Position numbers and translations under genes: made by a program. 64,000 nucleotides of DNA from Thermophilibacter provencensis (lineage in GTDB: Bacteria; Actinomycetota; Coriobacteriia; Coriobacteriales; Atopobiaceae): the NCBI RefSeq assembly GCF_900128445.1, contig NZ_LT671417.1, forward strand, positions 1,412,769 to 1,476,768. Reading direction: 5' to 3'. The notes beneath the pieces were generated by a model. That model was not told the origin of the DNA and made no database searches. It worked only from the letters and a program-made list of their open reading frames with translations. Positions 1 through 10,389 of the stretch are shown piece by piece. Within the stretch, counting starts at the first letter, position 1; each line of letters begins with the position of its first letter.

Positions 1-918
1 CAGATCGCCGGTGCCGACGCGCCGCGCTTCCTGCCCGAGATGGCCGCCGACCTGGAGCTCGGCCGAACGCTCGACGCCACGCTGCTCGTGCCCTACACCG
101 AGCGCGCCCGCGCGCACCTCGAGCCGATCCACCTGCGCGCGGACATCGACAACGTCAACCGCTGCGTGGGCACGATGCTCGGCAGCCGCGTGACGGCGGC
201 GCACCCCGACGGCCTCCCGGAGGGCTCGGTCACGGTGGACTGCGAGGGGTCGGCGGGCCAGAGCTTCGGCGCCTTCCTGCCGGCGGGCGTCACGCTCAAC
301 GTGGCGGGAGACGCCAACGACTACTTCGGCAAGGGCCTCTCGGGCGGCGTGCTCTCCGTGCGCCCTGCCGACGGCGCCACCTACAAGTTCGACGAGAACG
401 TCATCGTGGGCAACGTGGCCCTCTACGGCGCCACGGGCGGCCGGGCCTTCGTGAACGGCCTCGCCGGCCAGCGCTTCTGCGTGCGCAACTCCGGCGCCAC
501 GGTGGTGGTGGAGGGCGTCGGCGCGCACGGCTGCGAGTACATGACGGGCGGCACCGTGGTCGTGCTCGGCGAGGTGGGGCCCAACTTCGCGGCCGGCATG
601 TCGGGGGGCGTGGCCTACGTCTACGACCGCTTCGGCACGCTCGCGCGACGCTGCAACCGCGAGCTCGTGAACCTGGAGGAGCCGGGCGAGAAGGACCTTG
701 AGCTCGTGCGCTCGCTCGTGGAGGAGCACGTGCGCCGCACGGCGAGCCCCCGAGGCATCAAGCTCCTCTACCAGTTCAACGAGGCTCGGCACAGCTTTGT
801 GAAGGTGATTCCGCGCGACTACGAGCGGGTCCTCGGCCTGATGGCCGAGGCGGAGGCCGCGGGCGCGTCCCGCGAGGCGGCGCTCGAGCGCGCGTTCGAC
901 GTCATGAGGGAGGGCTAG
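1..918 (+). CDS. gltB: Glutamate synthase large subunit, C-terminal part (cut by window edge)
   Basis: The reading frame is open from base 1, so this is the last 305 residues of a longer protein. It matches the C-terminal GXGXG beta-helix domain of the glutamate synthase alpha subunit: repeated Gly-rich turns such as GKGLSGGVLSV, GATGGRAFVNGLAG and MTGGTVVVLGEVG. The domain links the amidotransferase and FMN synthase sites, and the enzyme makes two glutamates from glutamine and 2-oxoglutarate. The catalytic N-terminal Cys and the FMN/3Fe-4S regions lie outside the window. The stop is one base before the gltD start, so the two are almost certainly co-transcribed. Confidence 0.95.
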   Translation, partial: QIAGADAPRFLPEMAADLELGRTLDATLLVPYTERARAHLEPIHLRADIDNVNRCVGTMLGSRVTAAHPDGLPEGSVTVDCEGSAGQSFGAFLPAGVTLNVAGDANDYFGKGLSGGVLSVRPADGATYKFDENVIVGNVALYGATGGRAFVNGLAGQRFCVRNSGATVVVEGVGAHGCEYMTGGTVVVLGEVGPNFAAGMSGGVAYVYDRFGTLARRCNRELVNLEEPGEKDLELVRSLVEEHVRRTASPRGIKLLYQFNEARHSFVKVIPRDYERVLGLMAEAEAAGASREAALERAFDVMREG

Positions 919-919
919 C

Positions 920-2389
920 ATGGGAAGGCCTGGTGCGTACCTGACGGTTGACCGCGAGACCGAGCCGCTGCGGCCGGTCGCCGAGCGCGTGCGCGACTAC
1001 GAGGAGCTCCACGGCGAGCTGTCCGAACTCGCCCGCCGCGCGCAGGCGAGCCGCTGCATGATGTGCGGCGTGGCGTTCTGCCAGGCCGGCTTTGGCTTTG
1101 GCGGCGCGCGCCCGAGCGGCTGTCCGCTCCACAACCTCATCCCCGAGTGGAACGACCTCGTCTACCGGGGGCTCTGGCGCGAGGCCGCCGACCGGCTGGC
1201 GCTCACCTCGCCGCTCCCGGAGTTCACGAGCCGCGTGTGCCCCGCGCTCTGCGAGGCCGCCTGCAACCTGGGCTGCCATGGCGAGCCCGAGACGATTCAC
1301 GACAACGAGCGCGCGATCTCCGACTGGGAGTGGGCGCACGGCGGCCCCCGGCGCTTCCCGCCGGCGGCGCCTGGCGCCCCGCGCGTGGCCGTGGTGGGCT
1401 CCGGGCCTGCCGGGCTCGCCTGCGCCTGGGAGCTCGCCCGGCGCGGCGCCCGCGTGACGGTCGTGGAGCGCGCCGACCGTGCGGGGGGCCTGCTCACCTA
1501 CGGCATCCCCAACATGAAGCTCCCCAAGGACGTGGTCGCGCGCCGCGTGACGCTCATGGAGGAGCTGGGAATCGAGTTTCGCCTCAGCACGGACGCCGCC
1601 GAGAGGGACGTGGCATCGGCGGTGCTCGCAGAGAGCGACGCGGTGGTCGTGGCCGCCGGCGCGCGCCGACCGCGGGGGCTCGCCGCGGCGGGCTTCGAGG
1701 AGGGCCTCGCCTCGGGCGGCGTGGCCTGGGCCGTGGACTACCTCACGGCATCCACCCGGGCGCTTCTCGACGGCGGCGAGCCGGCGGTGAGCGCCGAGGG
1801 CCTCGACGCGGTGGTCATCGGCGGCGGCGACACGGGCAACGACTGCCTGGGCACCGCCGTGCGGCAGGGCGCGCGCTCGGTGCGGCAGCTCGAGTTCCTC
1901 CCGCGTCCCGCCGAGCCGGGCCCGGGCGCCACGCGCTGGCCCGAGTGGCCTTCCACCCTCAAGACCGACTACGGGCAGCAGGAGGCCATCGGGCTCATGG
2001 GTGGCGAGATGCGCTCGTGGGGCGTCGACACGCTCGAGGTCCTTCTCGATGAGGGGGGCTCGGTGCGCGGCCTGCGGGTCGTCGACCTCGACTGGTCCTC
2101 CGGCAGCCCCGAGCGCGTGCCGGGCAGCGAGCGCGAGATCGCCGCGCAGCTCGTGCTCGTGGCCTGCGGCTTCACGGGGCCGGAGCGAGGCGTGCTGGAC
2201 GCGCTGGGCGTGCGCGTGGGGGAGCGGGGGCTGCCCGTCTCCGAGGGGGGCGCCCACCGTGCGGCGGCGACGGTGGAGACGCCCGTCTTTCTCGCCGGTG
2301 ACGTGCGGACCGGGTCCTCGCTCGTGGTGAGCGCCATCGCCGACTCCATGGCCTGCGCGGCAGAGGTCGCGGCCGAGCTGGGGCTCTAG
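920..2389 (+). CDS. gltD: Glutamate synthase small subunit (NADPH, Fe-S, FAD)
   Basis: This 489-residue protein passes electrons from NADPH through FAD and 4Fe-4S clusters to the large subunit GltB. Cysteine clusters CMMCGVAFC (about residue 46) and CPALCEAACNLGC (about residue 105) form the N-terminal iron-sulfur domain. A first dinucleotide fold VAVVGSGPAGLACAWEL starts near residue 156, and a second, VVIGGGDTGNDC, near 296. Length is normal for the family. The ATG lies one base after the gltB stop, an ordinary gltBD operon arrangement. Confidence 0.95.
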   Translation: MGRPGAYLTVDRETEPLRPVAERVRDYEELHGELSELARRAQASRCMMCGVAFCQAGFGFGGARPSGCPLHNLIPEWNDLVYRGLWREAADRLALTSPLPEFTSRVCPALCEAACNLGCHGEPETIHDNERAISDWEWAHGGPRRFPPAAPGAPRVAVVGSGPAGLACAWELARRGARVTVVERADRAGGLLTYGIPNMKLPKDVVARRVTLMEELGIEFRLSTDAAERDVASAVLAESDAVVVAAGARRPRGLAAAGFEEGLASGGVAWAVDYLTASTRALLDGGEPAVSAEGLDAVVIGGGDTGNDCLGTAVRQGARSVRQLEFLPRPAEPGPGATRWPEWPSTLKTDYGQQEAIGLMGGEMRSWGVDTLEVLLDEGGSVRGLRVVDLDWSSGSPERVPGSEREIAAQLVLVACGFTGPERGVLDALGVRVGERGLPVSEGGAHRAAATVETPVFLAGDVRTGSSLVVSAIADSMACAAEVAAELGL

Positions 2390-2391
2390 CC

Positions 2392-2661
2392 ATGGACGGT
2401 CCGGTCGGCATCATGTTCGTCCGGGGGTCGACGACGGTCGTTGCGGCCTCCGCGGACCCGGCTCCGGACGTCGAGGAGTCCCCGGCGCGCGAGGCCGACA
2501 CCCTCGTCTGGCTCGAGGACGGGGAGGAGCGGCCCTTCGCTCCGTCGCAGGAGCGCCGCCGCCCCTGGCTCGAGGAGTCGGCGACGTGGGGCGAGGGCTC
2601 CCGAGCCGCCCGCCCCGCCGACGATGGTCCCGAGCCGCCCGACACCCTCGTCTGGATCTAG
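2392..2661 (+). CDS. Small acidic hypothetical protein with repeated DTLVW motif
   Basis: An 89-residue ORF whose ATG follows the gltD stop after 2 bases. Codon third positions are strongly GC, as in neighbouring genes, which supports real coding. The product is rich in Glu, Pro and Arg and looks disordered. It carries two copies of DTLVW, at residues 37-41 (DTLVWLEDGEE) and at the C-terminus (DTLVWI), plus two Trp-Leu/Trp-Gly segments between them. No signal peptide or membrane segment is visible. I do not recognise a family. Its position suggests co-expression with gltBD, but no role can be assigned. Confidence 0.5.
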   Translation: MDGPVGIMFVRGSTTVVAASADPAPDVEESPAREADTLVWLEDGEERPFAPSQERRRPWLEESATWGEGSRAARPADDGPEPPDTLVWI

Positions 2662-2715
2662 GGGGCTCCCCGGCCGCCCTCCAGCGGCCGCGCGTCGTCC
2701 CCGGTTGCGCGCCGA

Positions 2716-2846
2716 CCACGGCGCCCCTCGAGTTTGCTCGTGCAAGCGCGAGGGGCGCCGTGGCGACAGATTCGTGTTTGTGCTGCTCAGGGGCCCGACG
2801 GCACTTCTCGCCACGTCGCATGCCGGCGCGCTTGCACGAGCAAACG
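2716..2846. repeat. Compound inverted repeat between convergent genes
   Basis: Bases 2716-2730 pair perfectly with 2749-2763 (15 bp, CCACGGCGCCCCTCG arm) around an 18-base loop. The loop segment GTTTGCTCGTGCAAGCGCG (2732-2750) is also the reverse complement of 2827-2845, so two alternative foldings exist. The element sits between the convergent small ORF and the phospholipase-like gene, so bidirectional termination is plausible, but there is no clear T-tract. It belongs with the other palindromic intergenic elements here. Confidence 0.7.
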
Positions 2847-2871
2847 CGAAGAGGGGGCAGGGCCGCAGGCG

Positions 2872-3804
2872 TCAGTCGTCCGTCCCCGGCCGCCCCGCGT
2901 AGTCCAGGCCGCCGACGAGCCTCCTGAAGCCTTCGCGGTCCCCGCGCACGTAGGCCTCGGCGAGCGCGGGGTAGGAGAGCCGCGCCTCATCGAAGAGGTC
3001 AGCCAGGCTCTCGGTGCGAACGCGCCCCGTGAAGGGGTCGCGCCAGGGGAGGCAGTCGAGGTTGGCCGCGGGGCAGTCCTCGCAGCGTCGCACGTAGTGT
3101 GCCGCCGCCGCTGCCCAGGAGTGCCCGCGCGCGAGCCGCTCGAGGGCGCCGACCGCGCGTGCGCGCGGAGATTCGGCGGGGTCGATGAGTCGGTAGGCGC
3201 GCTCGAGGTCTCGCACGCTGCCGGCGTACTCCCGCGCACCCAGCCCGATCCCGAAGACGGCGAGCGAGAGCTGGGAGACGAGCGCCCCGCCCACGCGCTC
3301 GATCCGCTCGGTCCGCATGAGGTTTCCCGCGGCGGGCCGCTCGAGCACGGTGGCGCCGCGCTTCTCCCAGAGGATCCAGCTGTCGATGTCCGACTCGATC
3401 ACGGCGTGCACGTCGCGCGCGACGGAGGCGAGCGTGCGGTCCACCTCGGCGAGGGCGCGCTGCTGGGAGACGACGAGGGGGTGCGCCGCGCGGTCGAGCG
3501 CGTAGTGGCCGAGAAAGCCGAGCGCGAAGGCGCGTCCGACGCCCTCGTCGGAGGCGGGCAGGCGGCTCACGCCGTCGCGCAGCGCCCAGAACGCGCGCGT
3601 GACGCAGCCTCCCTGGATGAGCCGCGCGAGGCGGTGGCAGGCGCGCGCCGTGGCGGGGAGGGTCGAGAACCGGGCGAGGAGGGGGTCAGGCCCCTGGTTG
3701 GCGAGCAGGAAGGCGAGCTTTTCCTCCTCGCCGCTCACGATGCCGTCGGGCAGGCTCGCGATGACGTCCTCGCCGAATATGTGGTGCGTGATGAGCGCGG
3801 GCAT
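2872..3804 (-). CDS. Zinc-dependent phospholipase C-like protein
   Basis: A 310-residue protein that resembles the zinc-dependent phospholipase C / S1-P1-nuclease fold group (Pfam PF00882-like). Metal-binding-type motifs are ITHHIFGEDV at the N-terminus, the HYALDRAAHP helix near residue 110, and HAVIESDIDSW near 140. A CEDCPAANLDC cysteine-rich stretch lies near the C-terminus. No signal peptide is visible, so secretion is doubtful. The ATG at 3804 is preceded by GAGGAGGGG; the frame stays open upstream but without family similarity. Substrate is unknown. Confidence 0.75.
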   Translation of the reverse strand: MPALITHHIFGEDVIASLPDGIVSGEEEKLAFLLANQGPDPLLARFSTLPATARACHRLARLIQGGCVTRAFWALRDGVSRLPASDEGVGRAFALGFLGHYALDRAAHPLVVSQQRALAEVDRTLASVARDVHAVIESDIDSWILWEKRGATVLERPAAGNLMRTERIERVGGALVSQLSLAVFGIGLGAREYAGSVRDLERAYRLIDPAESPRARAVGALERLARGHSWAAAAAHYVRRCEDCPAANLDCLPWRDPFTGRVRTESLADLFDEARLSYPALAEAYVRGDREGFRRLVGGLDYAGRPGTDD

Positions 3805-3873
3805 GGCCCCTCCTCGCGTCGCTTCCGAGAGATCCCACGTGGCTAGTGTATCGCGCCGGCGGGGCGTACCGCG

Positions 3874-3900
3874 TTGACGCGCGGGGCAAGAGGGTAGAAA
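3874..3900 (+). promoter_or_regulatory. Possible promoter for the HdeD-like gene
   Basis: TTGACG at 3874-3879 and TAGAAA at 3895-3900 resemble sigma-70 -35 and -10 boxes, but the spacer is only 15 bases, so the call is weak. It lies between two divergent genes and points to the HdeD-like gene. Confidence 0.3.
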
Positions 3901-3945
3901 GACGTCATGCGACGGAGAGTCCGTCGCCCAACCAAAGGTGGCATC

Positions 3946-4464
3946 ATGGCTAACTCGTTCCAGCGCGCCCGCACGACGGTGATTCTCATGGGAATCGCCT
4001 CGCTTCTCACCGGCGTGGTGATTCTTCTCAACCCGGCCGGCGTGGCGCTCTTCCTCACGGCCCTCTTCGGCGGGGTGCTCGCCATCGCGGGCGCGGTCAC
4101 GCTCGTGGGCTACGCCCGCGCCCGCGACGTCTCGACGCAGTCCGACCTCTTCGTCGGCCTCGTCGAGCTGGTCTTCGGCGCGATTCTCTGGTTCTGGCCC
4201 GGAATGTTCGTGAACTGGCTCGTGGTGATCGTGGGCGTGTTCATCCTTTTCTCCGGCCTCGGAGACTTCGCGGAGGCGCGCTCGCTCGCCGCCCTCGGCG
4301 CGCCGGCGGCAGGCATGGGGACGGTGCTCGCCGTCCTCACGGTCATCTTTGGCGTGCTCGTGGTGGCCTCGCCGTTCGCCCTCGTCGACCTCATGTTCTC
4401 CATTGCCGGCTTCGGCCTCGTCTTCAACGGCGTGACCGAGCTCGTGGCGGCGTTCAGGATGTAG
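3946..4464 (+). CDS. HdeD/DUF308-family membrane protein
   Basis: A 172-residue integral membrane protein made almost entirely of about six hydrophobic helices, in the style of HdeD/DUF308 proteins, which in E. coli are linked to acid resistance at high cell density. Segments include ILMGIASLLTGVVILL and LFLTALFGGVLAIAGAVTLV, followed by further helix pairs such as LVVIVGVFILFSGLGDF. I place the start at ATG 3946 because AAAGGTGG lies just upstream. An in-frame ATG at 3907 would add a basic leader with no good ribosome binding site. Molecular function is unknown. Confidence 0.75.
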   Translation: MANSFQRARTTVILMGIASLLTGVVILLNPAGVALFLTALFGGVLAIAGAVTLVGYARARDVSTQSDLFVGLVELVFGAILWFWPGMFVNWLVVIVGVFILFSGLGDFAEARSLAALGAPAAGMGTVLAVLTVIFGVLVVASPFALVDLMFSIAGFGLVFNGVTELVAAFRM

Positions 4465-4472
4465 CGTCGCCG

Positions 4473-5039
4473 CTACTCCTCGAAGCCGGCGTCCTCCAGA
4501 AGGCCCGTCCCGTCGGCGGCGGCCGTCGCCAGCTCGTCGCAGCGCTCGTTCTCGGGATGCCCGGCATGGCCCTTGACCCAGGCCCAGGTGACCTCGTGCG
4601 GGTCGCAGGCGGTCAGCAGCCGCTTCCAGAGGTCGACGTTCTTCACCGGCTGCTTGCTCGCGGTCTTCCATCCGCGGCGGAGCCAGCCGCCGATCCAGTT
4701 CTTGTTGAACGCGTTGCAGACGTACTGGGAGTCCGTCGTTATCGTGACCGCGCACGGCCGGCGCAGCGCCTCGAGCGCCGCGATCGCGCCCATGAGCTCC
4801 ATGCGGTTGTTCGTCGTGCGGCGATACCCTGCGGAGAGCTCGCGCTCGTAGGCACGCCCGTCCGGGCCTGTGTAGCGAAGGACCGCGCCGTAGCCGCCCG
4901 GGCCCGGGTTGCCGCGCGACGAGCCGTCCGACCAGGCCTCAACGCGCATGAGGCCGCCTTCCGCGCCGGTCGCGCTGCCGGCCGGGGCGTCCACGACCCT
5001 CTCGCCCGCGGACGCCGCGAACTCGCTCCAGCTCGCCAT
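4473..5039 (-). CDS. rnhA: Ribonuclease HI
   Basis: RNase H type 1 cleaves RNA in RNA-DNA hybrids. The four acidic catalytic positions are visible: [29 protein letters not shown] and NERCDELA. The 188-residue product has about 30 extra residues ahead of the domain compared with E. coli RNase HI. The ATG at 5039 overlaps the polA stop as TGATG, and a GTG directly before it is an alternative. Tight coupling to polA fits joint removal of RNA primers during replication and repair. Confidence 0.93.
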   Translation of the reverse strand: MASWSEFAASAGERVVDAPAGSATGAEGGLMRVEAWSDGSSRGNPGPGGYGAVLRYTGPDGRAYERELSAGYRRTTNNRMELMGAIAALEALRRPCAVTITTDSQYVCNAFNKNWIGGWLRRGWKTASKQPVKNVDLWKRLLTACDPHEVTWAWVKGHAGHPENERCDELATAAADGTGLLEDAGFEE

Positions 5040-7729
5040 CACTTGGCCTCCGCCCAGTTGCTGCCGTAGGAGACCTCGGCCAGGAGCGGCACGCGCAGCT
5101 CGACCACGCCCTCCATCGTCTCGCGGACGAGGGCGCTCACGGCCTCGACCTCGGCCTCGGGGACCTCGAGGTCAAGCTCGTCGTGAATCTGCAGCACGAG
5201 CTTGGACGCGAGGCCCTCCTCGTGGAGGCGCCTCTCCACGCGCACCATAGCGATCTTGATGATGTCCGCCGCGGTGCCCTGCATCGGGTGGTTCATCGCC
5301 GTGCGCTCGCCGAAGGCGATGAGCTGGCGGTTGCGCTGCTGGAACTCGCGGATGTGCCGCCGGCGGCCGTAGAGCGTCTCGGCGTACCCGCGCTCGTGGG
5401 CGATGCGCACGGCCTCGTCGAGGAAGGCGCGCACGCCGGGGTAGGCCTCGAAGTAGCGGTCGATCATCTCCTGCGCCTCGGCGCGCGGAATCTTGAGCGA
5501 GCTTGCAAGGCCAAAGGCCTGCTGGCCGTAGACGATGCCAAAGTTCACCGCCTTGGCGCGGCTGCGCAGCTGCGGGGTGACCTCCTCCACGGGCACGCCG
5601 AAGACGCGCGCGGCGGTGGCGGCGTGGAAGTCAGCGCCCTCGCAGAAGGCGGCGACGAGGTGCTCGTCTCCGGAGAGGTGCGCGAGCAGCCTGAGCTCGA
5701 TCTGCGAGTAGTCGCAGGCGAGAAACACGCTTCCCTCCGGCACCGTGAACGCCTGCCGCACGCGGTGGCCGAGCTCCGAGCGGGTGGGGATGTTCTGCAG
5801 GTTGGGGTCCGAGCTCGAGAGGCGACCGGTGGCCGTCACCGTCTGGTTGAGCGTGGTGTGGATGCGGCCGTCGCCCGCCACGAGCGCGGGGAGCGCGTCG
5901 AGGTAGGTGCTCTTGATCTTGGATCGCTCGCGGTAGTCCAGGACCTCGGCCACGATTCTGTGCTCGTTCGCCAGGTCGCCGAGGACCTTCGCGTTGGTGG
6001 AGTAGAAGCCGCGCTTGGTGCGCTTGAGGCCGAAGGTGGGAAGCCCGAGCACGTCGAAGAGCACGTGGGAGAGCTGCTGCGGGGAGTCGATGTTGAAGTC
6101 CTCCCCGGCGGCGGCGTGGATCTTCTCGACCATGCCCTCGATCTCCGCGCCGAGCTCGGCGGACTGGGCGGCGAGGACGCTCGTGTCCACGCCGAGGCCC
6201 ACGCGCTCCATCTCGGCGAGCACCGGCAGAAGGGGCATCTCCATGTCGCGGAAGAGCCCCGTGGCGCCGTCGCGCTCCATGCGCTCGGAGAGCACCGGCA
6301 CGAGCAGGCGCGCGCGCACCGCGTCGAGCGCCGCCTCGGGGAGCTCGTCGCTCGCGGCGGGAAGGGTCTCGGCGAGGTACGCCTCGGCGAGCTCCGCGGG
6401 TCCGAAGGAGCCGCGATCGGAGTCGAGCAGGTAGGCGGCCACGGAGACGTCGAAGATGCGGGCGGGGTCGACCTCGCTGGGGGAGAGGAGCTCGGGCTTG
6501 GAGGAGTCGGCGGGGGAGAGCGCGTGGATGAGCGCCTTGACGTCGCCGGCGGCCACGTGCCCCTCGCGCAGGAGCCGTGCGAGCGCCCCGTCGGCCACGT
6601 CGCCCTCGAGACGGAGGAGCCGCTCGCCGTCGTAGGCCCACAGGACGTGCGCGAGGCCGAAGAGCGCCCCGTCGACGCGGTCGTCGTCGAGCGCCACGCC
6701 GACCCAGCCGTCCCGCACGGCTGCTTCGAGCGCCGCGAGCGCGTCGTCGGCGACGAGCGGGGCGGGCAGCTCCACGCTGGCGGGGGCGGGCTCGCTTCTC
6801 TCGCCCAGCGTCTGGCGCGCGGCGGCGACGGCGTCCTCGCCGGCAAGCCGGACGAGGCGCGAGGTCATGCCCGTGAAGCCGAGCGCCGAGAACGCGCGGG
6901 CGACCTCGGTCGGGTCGAAGGTGGGGAAGCGCGCGTCGGCGAGGTCGAGCTCGATTGGCGCGTCGGTGCGGATCGTGGCCACGCGGCGGCTCACCAGCGC
7001 GTCGTCGATGTGGGCGCGCAGGTTCTCCCCCATCTTGCCCTTGACCTCGTCCGCGTGCGCGATGACCTCGTCGAGGCTGCCGTACTGCACGATGAGGGCG
7101 GCCGCCTTCTTGGGGCCGATGCCCGGCACGCCGGGGATGTTGTCCGAGGTGTCGCCCTTGAGGCCGTAGAAGTCGGGCACGAGCTCGGGCGTGATGCCGT
7201 GGTAGAGGTCCTCCACCGTGGCGGGGTCCATTATCACCACGTCCGTCACGCCCTTCTTGGTGGAGACGACCTTCACGTGGTCCGTGGTGAGCTGGTACAT
7301 GTCGCGGTCCCCGGTGAAGAGGAGCATGGTGTAGCCCGCCGCCTCGCCGCGGCGCGCCAGCGTGCCGAGGATGTCGTCGCCCTCCCAGCCCTCGAGCTCG
7401 GCGACCGGCACGTCGAGCGCGCCGAGGAGCTCCTTCACCATGGGGAACTGCTCGTGAAGCGCCGGGTCCATCGGCGGCCGCTGGGCCTTGTACTGGGGAA
7501 GCATCTCCATGCGGACGCGCGGCTTGCCCTTGTCGAAGGCGCAGATCACGCCGTCGGGGCGGAAGGTGTCAACGAGCTTGATGAACATGTTGAAGAAGCC
7601 GAAGAGCGCGTTCGTGGCGCGTCCGTCCGGCGCGCTCATGGGCTGGCGAATCGCATGGAACGCGCGGTGCATGAGGGAGTTGCCGTCGATGACGGCGATG
7701 GTGCGGGTATCGGGCATGTCCTCGGGCAT
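5039..7729 (-). CDS. polA: DNA polymerase I
   Basis: An 896-residue family A polymerase for gap filling, primer removal and excision repair. The N-terminal 5' nuclease domain shows [16 protein letters not shown] and the helix-hairpin [11 protein letters not shown]. Polymerase motifs A ([16 protein letters not shown], about residue 672), B ([15 protein letters not shown]) and C (VLQIHDELD, about 848) are intact. The middle domain lacks the DxE proofreading motif: the equivalent strand reads [10 protein letters not shown]. It is therefore probably without 3'-5' exonuclease, as in Bacillus and Thermus enzymes. ATG 7729 is chosen because GAGAGGAC precedes it and family similarity begins there. 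Confidence 0.95.
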   Translation of the reverse strand: MPEDMPDTRTIAVIDGNSLMHRAFHAIRQPMSAPDGRATNALFGFFNMFIKLVDTFRPDGVICAFDKGKPRVRMEMLPQYKAQRPPMDPALHEQFPMVKELLGALDVPVAELEGWEGDDILGTLARRGEAAGYTMLLFTGDRDMYQLTTDHVKVVSTKKGVTDVVIMDPATVEDLYHGITPELVPDFYGLKGDTSDNIPGVPGIGPKKAAALIVQYGSLDEVIAHADEVKGKMGENLRAHIDDALVSRRVATIRTDAPIELDLADARFPTFDPTEVARAFSALGFTGMTSRLVRLAGEDAVAAARQTLGERSEPAPASVELPAPLVADDALAALEAAVRDGWVGVALDDDRVDGALFGLAHVLWAYDGERLLRLEGDVADGALARLLREGHVAAGDVKALIHALSPADSSKPELLSPSEVDPARIFDVSVAAYLLDSDRGSFGPAELAEAYLAETLPAASDELPEAALDAVRARLLVPVLSERMERDGATGLFRDMEMPLLPVLAEMERVGLGVDTSVLAAQSAELGAEIEGMVEKIHAAAGEDFNIDSPQQLSHVLFDVLGLPTFGLKRTKRGFYSTNAKVLGDLANEHRIVAEVLDYRERSKIKSTYLDALPALVAGDGRIHTTLNQTVTATGRLSSSDPNLQNIPTRSELGHRVRQAFTVPEGSVFLACDYSQIELRLLAHLSGDEHLVAAFCEGADFHAATAARVFGVPVEEVTPQLRSRAKAVNFGIVYGQQAFGLASSLKIPRAEAQEMIDRYFEAYPGVRAFLDEAVRIAHERGYAETLYGRRRHIREFQQRNRQLIAFGERTAMNHPMQGTAADIIKIAMVRVERRLHEEGLASKLVLQIHDELDLEVPEAEVEAVSALVRETMEGVVELRVPLLAEVSYGSNWAEAK

Positions 7730-7800
7730 AGGAGTCCTCTCGTCTTGGTAGTCGTCCCATTGTAGGCGAGAAGGACGGGCGGGGCCGGCGGGCCGGGGAC

Positions 7801-7917
7801 CGTGCGAGGGGTGGCGTGCGAGGGGGCCGTGCGAAGGGGACAGGCACTTTTGCACGCCAACCGTGCAAAAGTGCCTGTCCCCTTCGCACGGCCCCCTCGC
7901 ACGCCACCCCTCGCACG
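7801..7917. repeat. Perfect 56-bp-arm inverted repeat in the polA-glnN gap
   Basis: Bases 7801-7856 are the exact reverse complement of 7862-7917, leaving a 5-base loop CCAAC. Each arm holds three near copies of CGTGCGAGGGG (starting at 7801, 7815 and 7828) and a tip AGGCACTTTTGCACG. It lies between the divergent polA and glnN starts, so it is not a simple terminator. It could form a cruciform, or block or regulate both promoters. The rest of this 327-base gap holds a GGCGAGAAGG word at 7765 and an AT-richer stretch near 7990-8015 that may hold the glnN promoter. Confidence 0.95.
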
Positions 7918-8056
7918 TGGCCGCTCGTTACCGGGTCGCCCCACGGCGGCAACCAAACGTCACCGCGAGCTTCACGCAGGGGCAACGGTCGTGAAATAAT
8001 AACCGCCTAGAGTATTCCGCCGTAAGCCACAACGCCGACGACGAAAAGGGGCGCAC

Positions 8057-10147
<2,091 letters not shown>

Positions 10148-10163
10148 CCCGCGCGTGACAGGG

Positions 10164-10209
10164 GTGACAGGGGGACGGAGGCTTTGTCACGCCTCCGTCC
10201 CCCTGTCAC
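10164..10209. terminator. Hairpin after glnN
   Basis: A perfect 19-bp stem pairs 10164-10182 (GTGACAGGGGGACGGAGGC) with 10191-10209 around an 8-base loop. It lies 16 bases after the glnN stop. No T-run follows, so termination is likely but not proven. The GTGACAGG and GGGGAC words recur in the hairpins after oppF and between polA and glnN. Confidence 0.65.
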
Positions 10210-10227
10210 GTGTGAGGCGGCCACTCG

Positions 10228-10359
10228 CTCGTTTATGGGGTGCTTTTTCGTCGAACCTGTAGGTACACTACAAACGGAGAACCCAATCTAGCTGGGAAAA
10301 CCTTCTGAATAACTTGTGGTGTACATCGATGTCCGGCGAAAAAGCACCCCATAAACGAG
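10228..10359. mobile_element. 132-bp AT-rich element with perfect 23-bp inverted termini
   Basis: Left end 10228-10250 (begins CTCGTTTATGGGGTGC) is the exact reverse complement of 10337-10359. The 86-base interior is AT-rich compared with its surroundings. It holds a second, imperfect inverted pair (GTACACTACAA at 10263 with TTGTGGTGTAC at 10314) and a small CCCA/TGGG hairpin (10282-10295). It contains no ORF of useful length. The form fits a miniature inverted-repeat element or a long structured RNA. No target-site duplication is obvious. It lies between glnN and a convergent HAD gene. Confidence 0.6.
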
Positions 10360-10389
10360 GGCGGAGGAGGGCGAGCCCAAGTCCCGCGC

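Noticed and set aside
3805-4755. N-terminal extension of the phospholipase-like gene
   Set aside because: The upstream frame is antisense to the HdeD-like gene and is Glu/Arg/His-rich without similarity. GAGGAGGGG marks ATG 3804 as start.
5183-7765. An 860-codon plus-strand open frame
   Set aside because: Antisense shadow of polA with no start context and no recognisable domain.
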